A DNA stretch of 64,000 bases, taken from assembly GCF_026151205.1 (NCBI RefSeq), contig NC_087072.1, positions 15,102,169 to 15,166,168 of the forward strand, read 5' to 3'. Position numbers and translations under genes: made by a program. Shown piece by piece: positions 21,284-33,122 of the stretch. The notes beneath the pieces were generated by a model. That model was not told the DNA's origin and searched no databases. It saw only the letters and a list, made by a program, of their open reading frames with translations. The stretch comes from Bolinopsis microptera (taxonomy: Eukaryota; Ctenophora; Tentaculata; Lobata; Bolinopsidae). The first letter of the stretch is position 1; every line of letters begins with the position of its first letter.

Positions 21284-21620
21284 GGCCAGGTAGCGCAGTT
21301 GGTTAGAACGCCTGTCTTACAATCGTTAGGTTGCGAGTTCGAAACCCACTGACTGCCTGGTCGTGGGGTGAGCCTCGTCGACGTTCAGCTAAGGATCATG
21401 AGTGGTCTATGCAGCCCCCCGGTCTACTCAGCCGAATACTCGAGAAATCGGGTGTGAGGGTTAAATGAGGAGCTGCACATTGCAGCAAAGTCTCGGACGA
21501 AGAAAGTATGGTACACACTACCTTAACCGTCACTGGCCAAAAAAGATCCTTCGGCTTCCTGTAATTGGCTGGTTGCACTTGTGTAACATTGTGGCTGTTG
21601 GAATACACCGAAGTAAAATA
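21284..21620 (+). mobile_element. tRNA-derived SINE
   Basis: The head (21284-21362) has a 7-bp acceptor-like stem GGCCAGG / CCTGGTC, an A box TAGCGCAGTTGG (21291-21302) and a B box GAGTTCGAAACC (21335-21346), the internal promoter of RNA polymerase III. The anticodon and T arms pair poorly, so it is not a working tRNA. It runs directly into a GC-richer body of about 250 bp, as in tRNA-related SINEs. The 3' end is uncertain because another element begins at 21626. Confidence 0.7.
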
Positions 21621-21625
21621 AGTGT

Positions 21626-23283
21626 CTACGGGTATATGGCCCCCAGAATATAGGTCGTTTTTTGAGCACTTAGAAACAGGTGTTAAAACTACTTCTAAGC
21701 ATGTTTAGGGCTGTAAATATGAACATAATAACCCTTTAAATGTTTCTTGGGTAGTTGAAAATAATTATTAGGTTTTTAAGTGTACTTTTTTTTCACCTGT
21801 AAAAATACCATTTTTTAACAGGGCCCCCAGAATATAGGTCCAAACATCTGTTCCTAAGTTGTTCTAAAATTGTCACAGACAGTTATATGCAGTCAGAATA
21901 TGTTGCTGAGACTGTATTGATGATGCCAATGGCTCCAGATACTAAATTGAAATGGTTTAGAGTATACTTAATAGCAAAAAATCAAAAACTACGGCCCCCA
22001 GAATATAGGTATGCAAAAATCGTCCTCAAATACTCCACCTTCATACATTTTGATGATGCCATCTCTTCAGCATATGTTCTTTAACTGTTTCTCATCACTA
22101 CCCCACATTCCTTAATGCTCAGGGTGACAGAGAAAATGCAGAATCTTGGTCGCTATTTTTTTTAAAAACCTATATTCTGGGGGCCATATACCCGTAATGA
22201 GTAAAATCTTTAATTTTACTAGTTAAAAAGCTTTCATGCACTCATTTAGTAGGGATCTTAACTAAATACTTAAATAAGATTGAAGGAGTGTCCCTAGATA
22301 TGATTGAGGGGGGCTGTTTTTATCTGTATCAATACGATGTGCACCTCAATGACTGTAAATCAGACATTTTTGGCCGCCAAATTTTTTTAAAGGCCTTACT
22401 CAAAATTCTGTCCCAAAACTTAAGGTCATGAGACAATTCTACGTTGATTCTGAAAATTTCATGTGAAAATATTGAAACCCTATTGAGTTCTATTGTTTTG
22501 AGCGAAGTCAGTTTGAGATATGAGCGATTTTGTTCATTTTTTGCGATTATTTGAACACAGAATCCACAGTTAGGTAGATATTGAGCTGATAATCATAGAG
22601 AATGTGTAATATATATGCTAACTTCCATATAAAGTTGGTTTCATTCAAAAATATTGATATTTGACCAATTTATGGACCAAAATCGATCAAATTTGGTGCG
22701 TATGCCCAAATATGGGCATATGGTTTTTGTTTTTATCCCATAACTCGGCCAATTTTTATCCAATTTTGATAAAACTCAATATGTGTGTTCAGGAGACTAG
22801 TAGCTACAAGTAGAGCATCCCAAAGCATGGTTTTGGGCATGTTCAGGGTTTTTGACCAACCTATATTCTGGGGGTCGTATAGACCTATATTCTGGGGGCC
22901 CGTAAAATCGTGGTGGCCATAACTTTTTTCCAAATTGTCAGTTTGCAGATGTCTCGATGAAAAGATAGCTTAAAATAATACTTATACTCATACCAGTAGC
23001 CTTAATGGCATGTGTTGGACAGATTTTTGTCATGACAATTTTTCGCCATATTTACCCCTCTAGAAAATGACAACATCGTTAAAATCTTTCGCTGTCATGA
23101 CCAAATATACCAAAATACCTCATGTAGGTCCCAAATTTTTATTCAGAAACATTAGTTACATGTTTTACTCCAACCTAGCAGCAACAGATCCCATTAGTAT
23201 CGCTTATCTTGGTTAGAACTGTATCCACTAACATGACCTATATTTTGGGGGCCACCTATATTCTGGGGGCCATATACCCGTAG
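21626..23283. mobile_element. 1.66-kb element with 29-bp perfect TIRs and internal repeats
   Basis: A 29-bp end (opening CTACGGGTATATGGCCCCCA, continuing GAATATAGG) occupies 21626-21654 and its exact reverse complement 23255-23283. The inner 17-mer GGCCCCCAGAATATAGG recurs at 21822 and 21993 in the same direction, then only in the opposite direction at 22169, 22860, 22884, 23237 and 23255, with one or two mismatches. The copy at 22169-22196 reproduces the whole right end, so nested elements are likely. No coding capacity. A short ORF at 21887-22084 is not convincing. Confidence 0.7.
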
Positions 23284-23816
23284 ATAAAAAAAAATATGTT
23301 TATCTAACTGATCAGTTTTAAAAATTGAATTTTTGGTCTTTCTTGTGCTTGTTACCTTACTCCCATTAAAATGAAAACACCAGGTTTTTAGCTTGTTGTT
23401 TGTGACTTATTTTTCTAGCTGTTTCAATACTATAATATATAATATATATTAGTTTACTCTTTAATACCTGTAATTTGAACTTTCAAAGTGTTAAAAATGA
23501 TCAATTAAGTTAGTTAATGTAAGACTGTCTTTTAAATGCCGTAAGCCTTGTTATTCTTATCATTCTAACCAGATTCTATTTCGATGTTAATTCAGTATAA
23601 CCTTTAAACTGTTAGACTTCGACATACTCAGACACTCATTGAAAACTTAAATTATCTAATAACTTACATTTTGGTTACTTGGAACAGGTAAAAAATGGTC
23701 CGCTAGAAAATGAAAATGATCCAGAATCTTACTGTATAATGAATGGTCAACAAGGTCTGAATATTGGATTGATGTGAACTGGCACCTCAGTTTTAAACTC
23801 AAATAAGGACAGAATC
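23284..23816. other. Upstream region of the transporter gene
   Basis: AT-rich 5' flank of the HMIT-like gene. It contains an in-frame stop before the chosen ATG and no evident core promoter motif. Confidence 0.4.
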
Positions 23817-26800
23817 ATGGTAGACGAGGATACCACACGGCTCATTAATAATGATCAGCCTAGATTGAGGACTTTTAAGTTCATTGTAATAGTTTTTGCT
23901 ATTACACTTACCAGGTAATTTTTATAAAATAAATGGTCATTAAATTTCACTCACATCTCTTCTATATTTTCAATTGGTGGAAGTGCTTTTTACTAGCTTA
24001 CCAATTGTTTCTGCAGCATCTAAAATACAAAGTAAAGGGTGTCAGTACTCGTGTGCTAGAAATAGTGCCTCAAGAGTATTTCTCGATGACAATTTTATCA
24101 AGATAAACTTATAGGATACTACAACTCAGGGGTGTAGGAAGAGGGGGGGCAGGGGGGGCCATCCCCCCCCCATGAAATCTGGGCAAGGGGCCAAAAAGGG
24201 CCAACTTTTTAATTTAGGCTTCTAAAAATTTTTGGGAAAAATTTTTTTCCCCGTAAATTTTTAAGTCAAAATTTTTTTAAGTCAAAAATTTTCTAAGTCA
24301 AAAATTTTCAAAGTTTTCTTGAAAACTACTTTTGTTCATGTTTCATGCTACCCTGATCATTATGAGCCAAAAATATTTTTTTCGGTTTTCGAAGTTCGAT
24401 ATATGATTTTGGACTCGAGGGTTCCCCTTTGTAATGCGATCTCGGAAGGCAGGCCTCCCCTTCGCAATACGAGCTCGGAAGCGGGAGCTCTGCTTTCAGA
24501 GGTACGTATCGAGAATGACTCGGACGGAAAATTTTCTGAGTCAAAATTTTTCAAAGTTTTTCTGGAAACTACTAAATTTGTTCATGTTTCATGCTACCCT
24601 GATCATTATGAGCCAAAAATATTTTTTTCGGTTTTCGAAGTTCGATATACGATTTTGGACTCGAAGTTTCCCCTTTGTAATGCGATCTTGGAAGGCAAGC
24701 CTCCCCTTCGCAATACGAGCTCGGAAGCTCTGATGATGACTCTGATAATGACTCGGACCGAAAATTTTCTGAGTCAACATTTTTCAAAGTTTTTCTGGAA
24801 ACTACTTTTGTTCATGTTTCATGCTACCCTGATCTTTCTGAGCCGAAAATATTTTTTTCGGTTTTCGAAGTCCGCACCTTCCCTTCGATATACGATTTTG
24901 GACTCGAGGGTTCCCCTTTGTGATGCGATTTCGGAAGGCAGGCCTCCCCTTCGTAATATGAGCTCGGAAGCGGGAGCTCTGCTTTCAGAGGTACGTATCG
25001 TGAATGACTCGGACCGAAAATTTTCTAAGTCAAAATTTTAAAAAGTGTTCTTGGAAACTACTTTTGTTCATGTTTCATGCTACCCTGATCATTATGAGCC
25101 AAAAATATATTTTTCGGGTTTTTTTTTCCTTACCCTCGAAATTCAGGCTTTGGCGCGAAGCGCCAAAAAATATTTAGAATTTGGCCCCCCCCCCCCCCCC
25201 CCCCCCCCATGAAGAAAATCATTCCTACACCCCTGCTACAACTAGAACTGCAACACCATGTATATAATGATAAGTATAACATGGTTTTGTACCACATTTA
25301 GAATACAGATTTGTAAGTGTCATTAATTATTGTCATACAGACATACGATATAGTAATTCACGTGGTATTTTTAAGGTTGCTATTCGGATATGACCGTGGG
25401 GCACTAGGAGGAGCCTCACTTGGGTGGTTGGAGAAGAAAATACTGACTGATGCTCAATACAGTGTTAGTTGTTAAGATTTAATTTTAGCAAGGTCTCCCT
25501 TAAATGATTGCTAATTTAATAATTTAATGCTAAATTTACTCAATTGCAGTGTTATGATCCATTACGCTGTGGCTTTTTCACAAATAAATTTAATAGATGA
25601 TAAATAATTCTGAAGAGTCCAATTTCACTACACTTTATTTCAGGAGCTAGTCAGTCTGCCAATTTTTGTTGCTATAGCTGGGGGTTTATTTGGAGGATAC
25701 CTTCAGAACAAACTAGGAAGAAAAGTGTCAATTCTCGTCAGTGTTGGGTTCTACGGATTAGGATTGACTCTTTGTATTATGCTGATAACTCCAACCTATA
25801 GCATTCTTATGGTTGGGAGAAGCTTGTGCAATTTTGGTTTTGGTAATTTTGCTTGAATTATTTCTTGAATGGTTTTTGTATGGGAGCACAAAATATGATA
25901 ATATATCTCATCAAAAATTTCTCCCCATGATGTATATTTTACAAATCTAATTAAACGACAAGATTAAAGTTTCTGTAATTTGACAATCACTAAAACGCTG
26001 TGTTACAGGTATGGGTCACGTGACCAGCTTAGTGTACCTTCTTGAACTGACACCCTCCTACATGAGAGGAAAGATACTGGTTGCTAATCAGATGGTAAAA
26101 CCCTTTGGTAACAGTGTGTCTGGACTGGTTAATCTTGCTATTTCTAAAAGTGTTGGCAGCTCCGAGTGGAGGTATGCTAACTTAAATAACAGTGGGTTTT
26201 AATCTCTTATTGTAATGGTCCATGCATGTACATTGTACAACCGTTTAGTGCTCAGTGCAGACATGCTACTAAAGGTCTATTGTTTGTGAATAACTCGGAA
26301 TGAGCAGAGTTCAGCTGTATTCATGTATGTCATGGATTATACAACAGTTTGGTTCTTAAAAGATGACATGAATATTGAATAACCATACAAATCGTGCCAA
26401 ATTCTTTTTATACCAGAAATTAAATGCACACAGTATGATAAAGCCAGGCCTCTACTTTCTACTGTATCCCATGTTAAGTGTACTTGAATTAGATCATGGC
26501 GATCTAGCCGATCTTGTTTACAAATAATAAAATCTCAACATTTATAAATGAAACACATAATCCAAAATTTGATTTTGCTTGGAGAAGTTATCTTTTGACT
26601 CTTAAAGATGCGAACAAAATGAAGAAACAGACTTTAGGCTAGAAACTTTATTGAATTGTTCAAATGCGACTCATAAATATAGCCCCCTTGAACTATAATC
26701 CAAAATGTACTTTTAAAATAATGAAAGCATTTAACGAATGAGGGAGTACTTTATTTGGTCGTTTGTATCAACTCCAATAATCATTGAGTGGAAGATATCC

Positions 26801-29800
26801 ACTTGCTTCATGCCGGAGACGTTGGTAACTTTAACCCAGCTGCTTCCATTTGGGCTGGCTACACTTATCCCGGATCTGTAGTACAGGTTCCCGTCTTTAT
26901 CTACTCCCACTACAACTCCCGTCCCTGATGCTATCCACCTCAACTGTGGAGAACTGGAGACATGTTGCCAGTTCCCCCCAGTTGTAGGATTGTCACCGTA
27001 AGTGTTGGGTCTGTAGTAGGACCAACCTCCAGAATTCACTCCCCAAACACCTGCCTCTCCAGAACTGATCTGGGCCAACTTACCAGGGATATGTTGCCAG
27101 TTCATTCCGTTGTATTTGTAGATATCATGGTTTACATTAACTGCCCAGGTGTTATCACCCTCACTGGACTCTATCTGTACCAGACCTCCAGGGATTGTCT
27201 GCCAATCTTTCCCGTCTCCCCGTCTTATTGTGTGATCCTTTCTAGTTGCCCAGATATTACGTCCGCCACTGGACACAGTCCACCAACCTCCCGTTCCCAA
27301 TTGTGTCCAGTTGTTTCCATCAAGCCGGTACAGGTTTCCTTGTCTGTTCACTCCCCATACTCCCTTTTTACCAGCAGTCACATGAGTCAACAGACCTGGT
27401 AATGTCTTCCATTCGCCGAACTGAATTCCGTAGGCACAGCCTGATTAAAAATGATATTGATATAATTTCCCATCATAGTTAGATAAAAACAAAACACATT
27501 GCTCCCTAAGTAATAAGTATATAATATCAAGGATTGGCAATCATGTAAACAAAGTGAAAACGTTTTGCATTAAGTATAGTTTTGTAATTATTAACTTGAT
27601 TTCCCGAAACACTTTAGTTGTAACTTGTATTTACAATGAACACGTACATTAAATAATATTATAAGACATAATATTACTGACCTGTAGCAAAAAATAAAGC
27701 TGTTATGAGATTTAAGCTCATATTCCTCTACAAAACAACTTCAATGTTCAGCACAGCAGCGAGTCTCTTCTTTTATCAGCTGTAAATCAGCTTTATTAAC
27801 TTTATCCACGTTGATTTTCTCACTTTTGTTGACAGTTAGCTCCATCAGTTCATCATAACTTTGTCGGATGTCTCCTCAAAGTGTTTAAAGGATAACGAAT
27901 CATTGATCTTGCCCTTTGATCACCACTTCGTTTCTTTCTTTTTTCTTTCTTTCAAGCTATCCAAGGCCACCTGTGTAAAACTGACAATGATGGAACCGTC
28001 TCATGTTTACCGATTTGTTTTGATGATAGTGTTTTATCTATATTATATATCATATAAATTTGTTATAATATTGTGTTGTAAACAATACTTCATTCTGGTT
28101 TACATAAAATTGTATGTTTGCCTAGTTTTTTAGTTTCTACCCTTAATTATTATACACATCATTTAGAAATATCTTGTCCTTGATTTAGTGAGATGAAGAA
28201 TAATGAATAAGTCGGCTCAATGTTGACCGCAAGGGCCTGTAGGCTGTAACAAGTTAATCTAAGTTTTAGTTAATCTAAGTCCCTAATTATGATTTGTCAG
28301 GCTGATGCTGGGCTCCAGTCTTATCCCCTGTGCTCTACAGTTACTACTCATGATACCTATACCCATGTCCTACAAGTGGCTCTACGCTAACGGTAAGACA
28401 ACGTTGTAGAACGCTGATCTCATAATTTTGATAACGAATAATTTTACAAAAATAGCATTATTGTCTTAAAAATTTGCCAAATATTTAACAAATATGTTAT
28501 TAATAACGTTAGATAAACTGGAGCTGTCACAAAGAGAAGCTGATAAGCTGTATGTAGACCTCACTAGAGCCCAGTACAAGAAGCTTCTAGATATTAACGC
28601 TGAAAAAGATGACGACGACAGTTCCTCTGTAACGGCAATACAAACGGTTTGAAATATGAATTATATAATCTTTTTAGGGGATAATCATTTATGATATATA
28701 ATATGACTTTTTATGTTTGATCTTAGTAAGGTTCCAACTTTAACAACTGGATTTTAGAAAGTTTGGTGCATCTGTCGAGGCAATTGGCCAAAGTTGCATT
28801 ATGTGACCAGTGACGTGTTATTAGTTGCATTATGTGACCAGTGACGTGCTATTAGTTGCATTGTGTGACCAGTGACGTGACTAGTGACGTCACAGTGACG
28901 TCACAGTGACGTGACCAGTGACGTGATATACCGCAGAAGCGAAAGCCGAAGATAAACCGTAGTATTGTGAGACGGATGGTAACTGTGGCTCTGGGGCTCA
29001 TCATTGTTGGACAAGTTTCCGGTTTTTCAGCTGTTATGTGAGTAAAATTCGGAATGATAATTAACTTAATTAAATCTTAACACCTTGTGATTTTAAACAG
29101 GATTTGCGGTAAAATTCGAATCTAATCGTGTAAGGTAGGACTTGGGGTAATCTATTAGGGTCGACTATTTCTTTAGGTCTTTAAAACAGTTTTTACTGAT
29201 AGTCAATAGTCATATCTGCATTTAACAGTCTATTTTATCCAGCAAGGGTTACATTTAAATTAAGATTACGTTACGAATAGGGTTAATTTCAGTGTTTAGC
29301 TTATCAGTAGTTTTAAAACATAGTGTAAGGCCTGTTTTCTACATCAATTTAACATGTAGTGCTTTTAAAACTACTGATAAGCTAAACAAACACTAAAATT
29401 ATAAATATTAAGATATAATCTTAATTTAAATGTAATCGTGAATAGACTGTTAAATGGATTGTTAAATGCAGATATGACTATCAGTCAAAACTGTTTTAAA
29501 AACCTAAAGAAATACTCGATCCTAATAGATTACCGCGAGTCCTGCCTTACAAAACCAACTTTGGTCCTGAATTTCCCATCATCTTGACCTTTTAACTAGC
29601 ATCAATCTTAAGTTATTAGGTAATATAATCGAGTTTTATTCATCAAAAATACATTTATGCGTTTCGACCCAACGAGTCTATCAGTTCTTCTAAAGAACCA
29701 GACACGATTCGCTCTCGTGCCAACCCTTTTAGGAAAGTACCGCCATTGTGTTCTACGCCCTCATTTCCTCTGCTCTTGTGTCTTCCACCCAGTGTCTTAT

Positions 29801-32800
29801 ACCCACCATGGGGAAATACGATAACTAACTTATTGATAATTATCACCAGTCGAGTCCCCTCATCGAATAGAAATGCAAGGCAGTAATTCTGACTTTCTTT
29901 ACTCTTCATTTAGTTTTCAATAAGTCTTACTTAATTCTTCTTCCTTCAGGTACTATTCAGTCCAGATTGGTCACACAAGTGGCATTGGTGACGGTAATGA
30001 CAGCACAGGGGTATTCCTTGTCAGCGAGGGAATTTTCGTAGCTAACTTTGTGGGTATGTAACTCTACAGTTACACTTTGGTGTTTGCCTATATTAAGATT
30101 TTAAAGTATTTATTGAAATTTGATCCTTTTCTTATTTTAAATCAATCCACTTTAGTTGTAAGATAACTTTGTATGATAACGATCTCCTTTATTTGATTGA
30201 ATGTTTGAGATTAAATTAATGAATGATAACATTTAATTATATCTTTAAAGTGAAAGAGCTTATAATGAAGAAAGCTGTACTAATTAAAGTACAAACACAA
30301 ATCACAGCTCTGTGTAATACCACTTCAATTAACGATTTATAATCTAATAGTCTTAATTCGTAGATTAAAAGGGTTACATTTAATGATTTATAGCGGTACA
30401 ATTTAAATTCCTCATTTATTGTGTTAGTATCTAAGCTCCGAGGCGATCATTATGTTCAGGACTGCTAAACATGCTAAAAAATAACGGATATGAGCCTGAT
30501 ATTACTTAAAACTGACAGGTTACCTGAGAAAGGTACAGATTGATGTTCTTGCACCATATTTACAAGAGTAGGCTGGTTCCAAAAATGCTGTGACCTACTT
30601 AAATTATCAGAATGCTCATAATTTGATATGCTAAGTTCTTTACCTCATGGAATATTGATGTTTGTTACTTGTAACATTAGTATACAGTATACATACTAGC
30701 GTTTCTCAGGAACATTACTAAACAAACGTCAATTTTGTATTATATTATATATGGTCTTTAAGAGGCTAAGCATGTAAAGTAACAGTTGTGAGGCTCACTA
30801 GTGGAGAGTTGATAACAAGTTTCAGTACGATTTATAAAAAGCCAAAGTATGTCAAGACTAATAAACTGCATGTACATTATATAGGTGGTAAGGCATTATG
30901 CGTCACGCCAGTACAATGATTGTACTCATAGTAATCGATGTTTGTCCTATGTGACATTTAGCAACGCTGAGATTAGCCTCTTTAGAAACAAGCGTGTAAC
31001 TTAGAATTCAGACAATGACTCTGAGCTCGGTGTTAGAATCTGGCATGATATTTTAAATACCAGTCCATCCTAACTTACTTACTTGTACTTACTAACTTAC
31101 TAACTTGTACTTACTAACTTACTAACAATGTGCTCCATCCTCTAGGTGTGTTGATATCGCTACTGTTAATAGAACGGTTAGGTAGAAGAAGGCTGCTGCT
31201 GATATCCCAGATTGGTACGATATGCTCTATTGCCCTCATTGTTACTGCACTCTTCCTGGTTGACTCCATGGCCATGAGTGATGGTAAGAACTCAAAGAAG
31301 TCTCTTAAAGTCTCTTAAATTTTAATATGGTTGAACTTAAGCTTATTACAAATATTAATTCAAATAAAGCCCAGGACCCAGATGGTATACAAATTTGGTC
31401 TTTACTTTAAATGAAATAAGGTATTTATATCCCGCTCATATGATTAACCAACAACACAAGGAAGGTGGTTAACCATGTCAGAGCGGCTGAATAAAGCTTG
31501 TGTGAATAAAAATGAAATAACATGAATTTATCAATACTCACTGCCTTGATCCCATTTTCATTCACCACCTACTCTCTGAACCCACTAATTATTAATTACA
31601 TTTCAGACCCGTGGCCGAGTGTTGTTAATACCGAGTGTTTGGTTGACACCTGTACCTCCTGTGTGGCCCAGCAAGCATGTGGGTTCTGTCAGTTCAACAC
31701 TACTCTTGGCTCGGTGAGACATTTTTTAGTAATTTGTACTCGTATCTTGATACAACTCGTATCAAGATATACAACTCGTATCAAGATACGATACAAATTG
31801 AGTTTTTGCCAAACATTCCGTTTGTGAGTATTTCTCTCGACAAAATAACAGCACCCTGCATGGTATCGTAATTGAAAACAATGGTCTGAAATAATCAACA
31901 AGACATTGAACGATATAAAAATGGTTACAAACTGTGAGTCTAATATTATATAATATCTCCATCTAGACTGGGTTCTGTATAGACGGTAACGTGTCCCACT
32001 CTATCCTGGACCGATGTGAGACCCACGGGGGGACCTACACATCCACTGACTGTCACTCTAAAAGTAACTGGTTCTTAGGTCAGTGCCGGAGCTTATTAAC
32101 TCCTCAATTACTACAGCAATAAATTATAGCTTTCATGATTTAGGATTGAAATATTTAGTTAATATCTGTAGAGCAGTTTCCAGTAAAGTAAGTACCTTAC
32201 CCCCAACATTTTCAGTGTTGTCGATCATAGCGTTCGTTATATACTTCTCCATCGGACTAGCCCCCATCCCCTTCGTCATAGCTGCGGAGATATTCCCCCA
32301 ACATCTGCGGGACATGTTCACAAGTATCTCAGTCTCTACTTACTACAGTATGACTGCTATTGTGTCTCTTTCGTTCGGAGAATTATATCCTATTATAGGG
32401 GTGAGCTTTAGAAATAGTGTGTTTTCTTATCTATTCGTAAATCTTGTGACTCAAACTTTCAAAGATACGGTGATATTATGCGAGTTTCGCCGGCGTGTTC
32501 AGGAGTTTTTTGTGACTGAGCTGCAAACAATTTCTTGTCAGCTGCTTTCCATAAATTTCATTATAGATTTGACCTAGATGTTACCTAGGCCAGGGTACCT
32601 AACCTAAACAAGCTATGAACTGAGTATATTTGCAAAAGAATGTGTAGAAACATTTCTTATCTGCTCAAATTCCAAGCCAACAAGGACAAGTTCTGTAACT
32701 CGTGACTTCCTAGCTGCATTATCGGGTATCACGTCATTCCATTTCTAGATAACAGTTTCACTGGCACGCAACACACTGTGACGATGTTGTTGAAACCCTA

Positions 32801-33122
32801 GTAAATATAGCAAGATAATAGCAGTCAATAAAATAATAATCCTATCCGTTTACAGTGTGTATAACCCATCTTTAATCAATCCTTTAAAACTTAAAAGTAT
32901 TTAAACCTCTTTCTTCAGATAAAGTACGTGTTCATGCTGTTCGGAATTCTGTCAGTGCTGGGTCTTTTCTTCGTCATCTGCCTGGTGCCTGAGACCAAAG
33001 GGAAAACCCCAGCCACCATGTACGAGCTGTTCGAGGAGCCCTGGTGTTGCGGTGGATCACGTGGGGAGTACCACGTGATTAACAGTCAGGCGAGTGATGA
33101 AGAGGACATTGTTAACACGTGA
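23817..33122 (+). CDS. SLC2A13: Proton/myo-inositol-type sugar transporter (SLC2A13-like)
   Basis: Thirteen exons join without a phase break into 574 residues: 23817-23914, 25376-25463, 25644-25842, 26009-26171, 28301-28392, 28513-28646, 28937-29037, 29950-30053, 31146-31283, 31607-31713, 31967-32078, 32216-32400, 32919-33122. All have GT/AG ends; exon 6's donor (GTTTGA) is weak. Family marks: LLFGYDRGALGGASLG after helix 1, NKLGRK between helices 2 and 3, ELTPSYMRGK at helix 4, QVSGFSAVMYY at helix 7, ERLGRRRLLL between 8 and 9, and PETKGKTP after helix 12. The large cysteine-rich outer loop before helix 10 (CTSC...CGFC) looks like a PSI domain and matches the long loop of SLC2A13/HMIT. This points to H+-coupled myo-inositol uptake at the plasma membrane. 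Helix 10 reads GLAPIPFVIAAEIFP where most relatives have G.GP.PW. AATAAA at 33679-33684 is the likely polyadenylation signal. Confidence 0.9.
24127..25235. mobile_element. Non-autonomous hAT-like element with internal satellite
   Basis: It starts CAGGGGTGTAGGAA (24127-24140) and ends with the exact reverse complement (25222-25235). It is flanked by the 8-bp direct repeat CTACAACT (24119-24126 and 25236-25243). The 8-bp target duplication and the CAGGGGTG terminus are characteristic of hAT elements. Inside are about four tandem units of roughly 245 bp sharing TTTCATGCTACCCTGATC (near 24340, 24584, 24820, 25073), and terminal G and C tracts. Open frames through the satellite are by-products. 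It lies in intron 1 of the transporter gene. Confidence 0.85.
26647..26652 (-). promoter_or_regulatory. Polyadenylation signal of the tectonin gene
   Basis: TTTATT on the plus strand (AATAAA on the minus strand) lies 79-84 bp downstream of the tectonin stop codon. Confidence 0.6.
26731..27721 (-). CDS. Secreted tectonin-repeat lectin, nested in an intron
   Basis: Two exons on the minus strand: exon 1 is 27721-27682 (ATG, signal peptide MSLNLITALFFATG; donor GTCAGT) and exon 2 is 27440-26731, after an AATCAG acceptor. The phases close to give 249 residues. The mature protein consists of about five tectonin units of the form W..(I/L)PG.L..(I/V)..G...(V/T)W(G/A)VN..G, expected to fold as a small beta-propeller. 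This family includes fish-egg lectins and tachylectin-1-like proteins, which bind microbial or egg glycans outside the cell. AATAAA follows at 26652-26647, 80 bp past the stop. The whole gene sits inside intron 4 of the transporter on the opposite strand. Confidence 0.85.
28792..28925 (+). repeat. 31-bp minisatellite with CRE motifs
   Basis: The unit AGTTGCATTATGTGACCAGT + GACGTGTTATT repeats about 2.5 times and decays into shorter GTGAC(C/G) units. Two palindromic cAMP-response elements, TGACGTCA, lie at 28885-28892 and 28896-28903, just before exon 7 of the transporter. Whether they act as enhancers is unknown. Confidence 0.8.
29131..29549. mobile_element. Hairpin MITE with ~200-bp inverted arms
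   Basis: The arms 29131-29340 and 29345-29549 are reverse complements of about 80-85 percent over nearly their full length. The ends read TA-AGGTAGGACT and AGTCCTGCCT-TA. The flanking TA is the target preference of Tc1/mariner-type elements. It has no coding capacity and lies in intron 7 of the transporter. Confidence 0.75.
30060..31140. other. Intron 8 of the transporter gene
   Basis: No internal gene. It ends in a short low-complexity run of CTTACTAACTTACTTGTA-type repeats (31073-31127) next to the exon 9 acceptor. Confidence 0.5.
31410..31487 (+). repeat. Dispersed ~80-bp repeat, copy A
   Basis: AATGAAATAAGGTATTTATA ... GGTGGTTAACCATGTCAGAG is repeated at 36501-36593 with a 14-bp insertion and a few changes. 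It contains a GGTTAACC palindrome. It lies in intron 9. Confidence 0.75.

Noticed and set aside
21284-21362. Functional tRNA gene
   Set aside because: A and B boxes are good, but the anticodon and T stems pair badly and the sequence continues into a SINE body.
24319-25041. 240-codon open frame with repeated residues
   Set aside because: It runs through the satellite inside the hAT-like element. Other frames and the opposite strand are also open there, and the repeated peptide simply mirrors the 245-bp DNA units.
29655-29909. 84-codon minus-strand frame ending SLEELIDSLGRNA
   Set aside because: It looks faintly protein-like but has no recognisable domain, splice partner or ATG context. It could be a retroelement scrap but cannot be supported.
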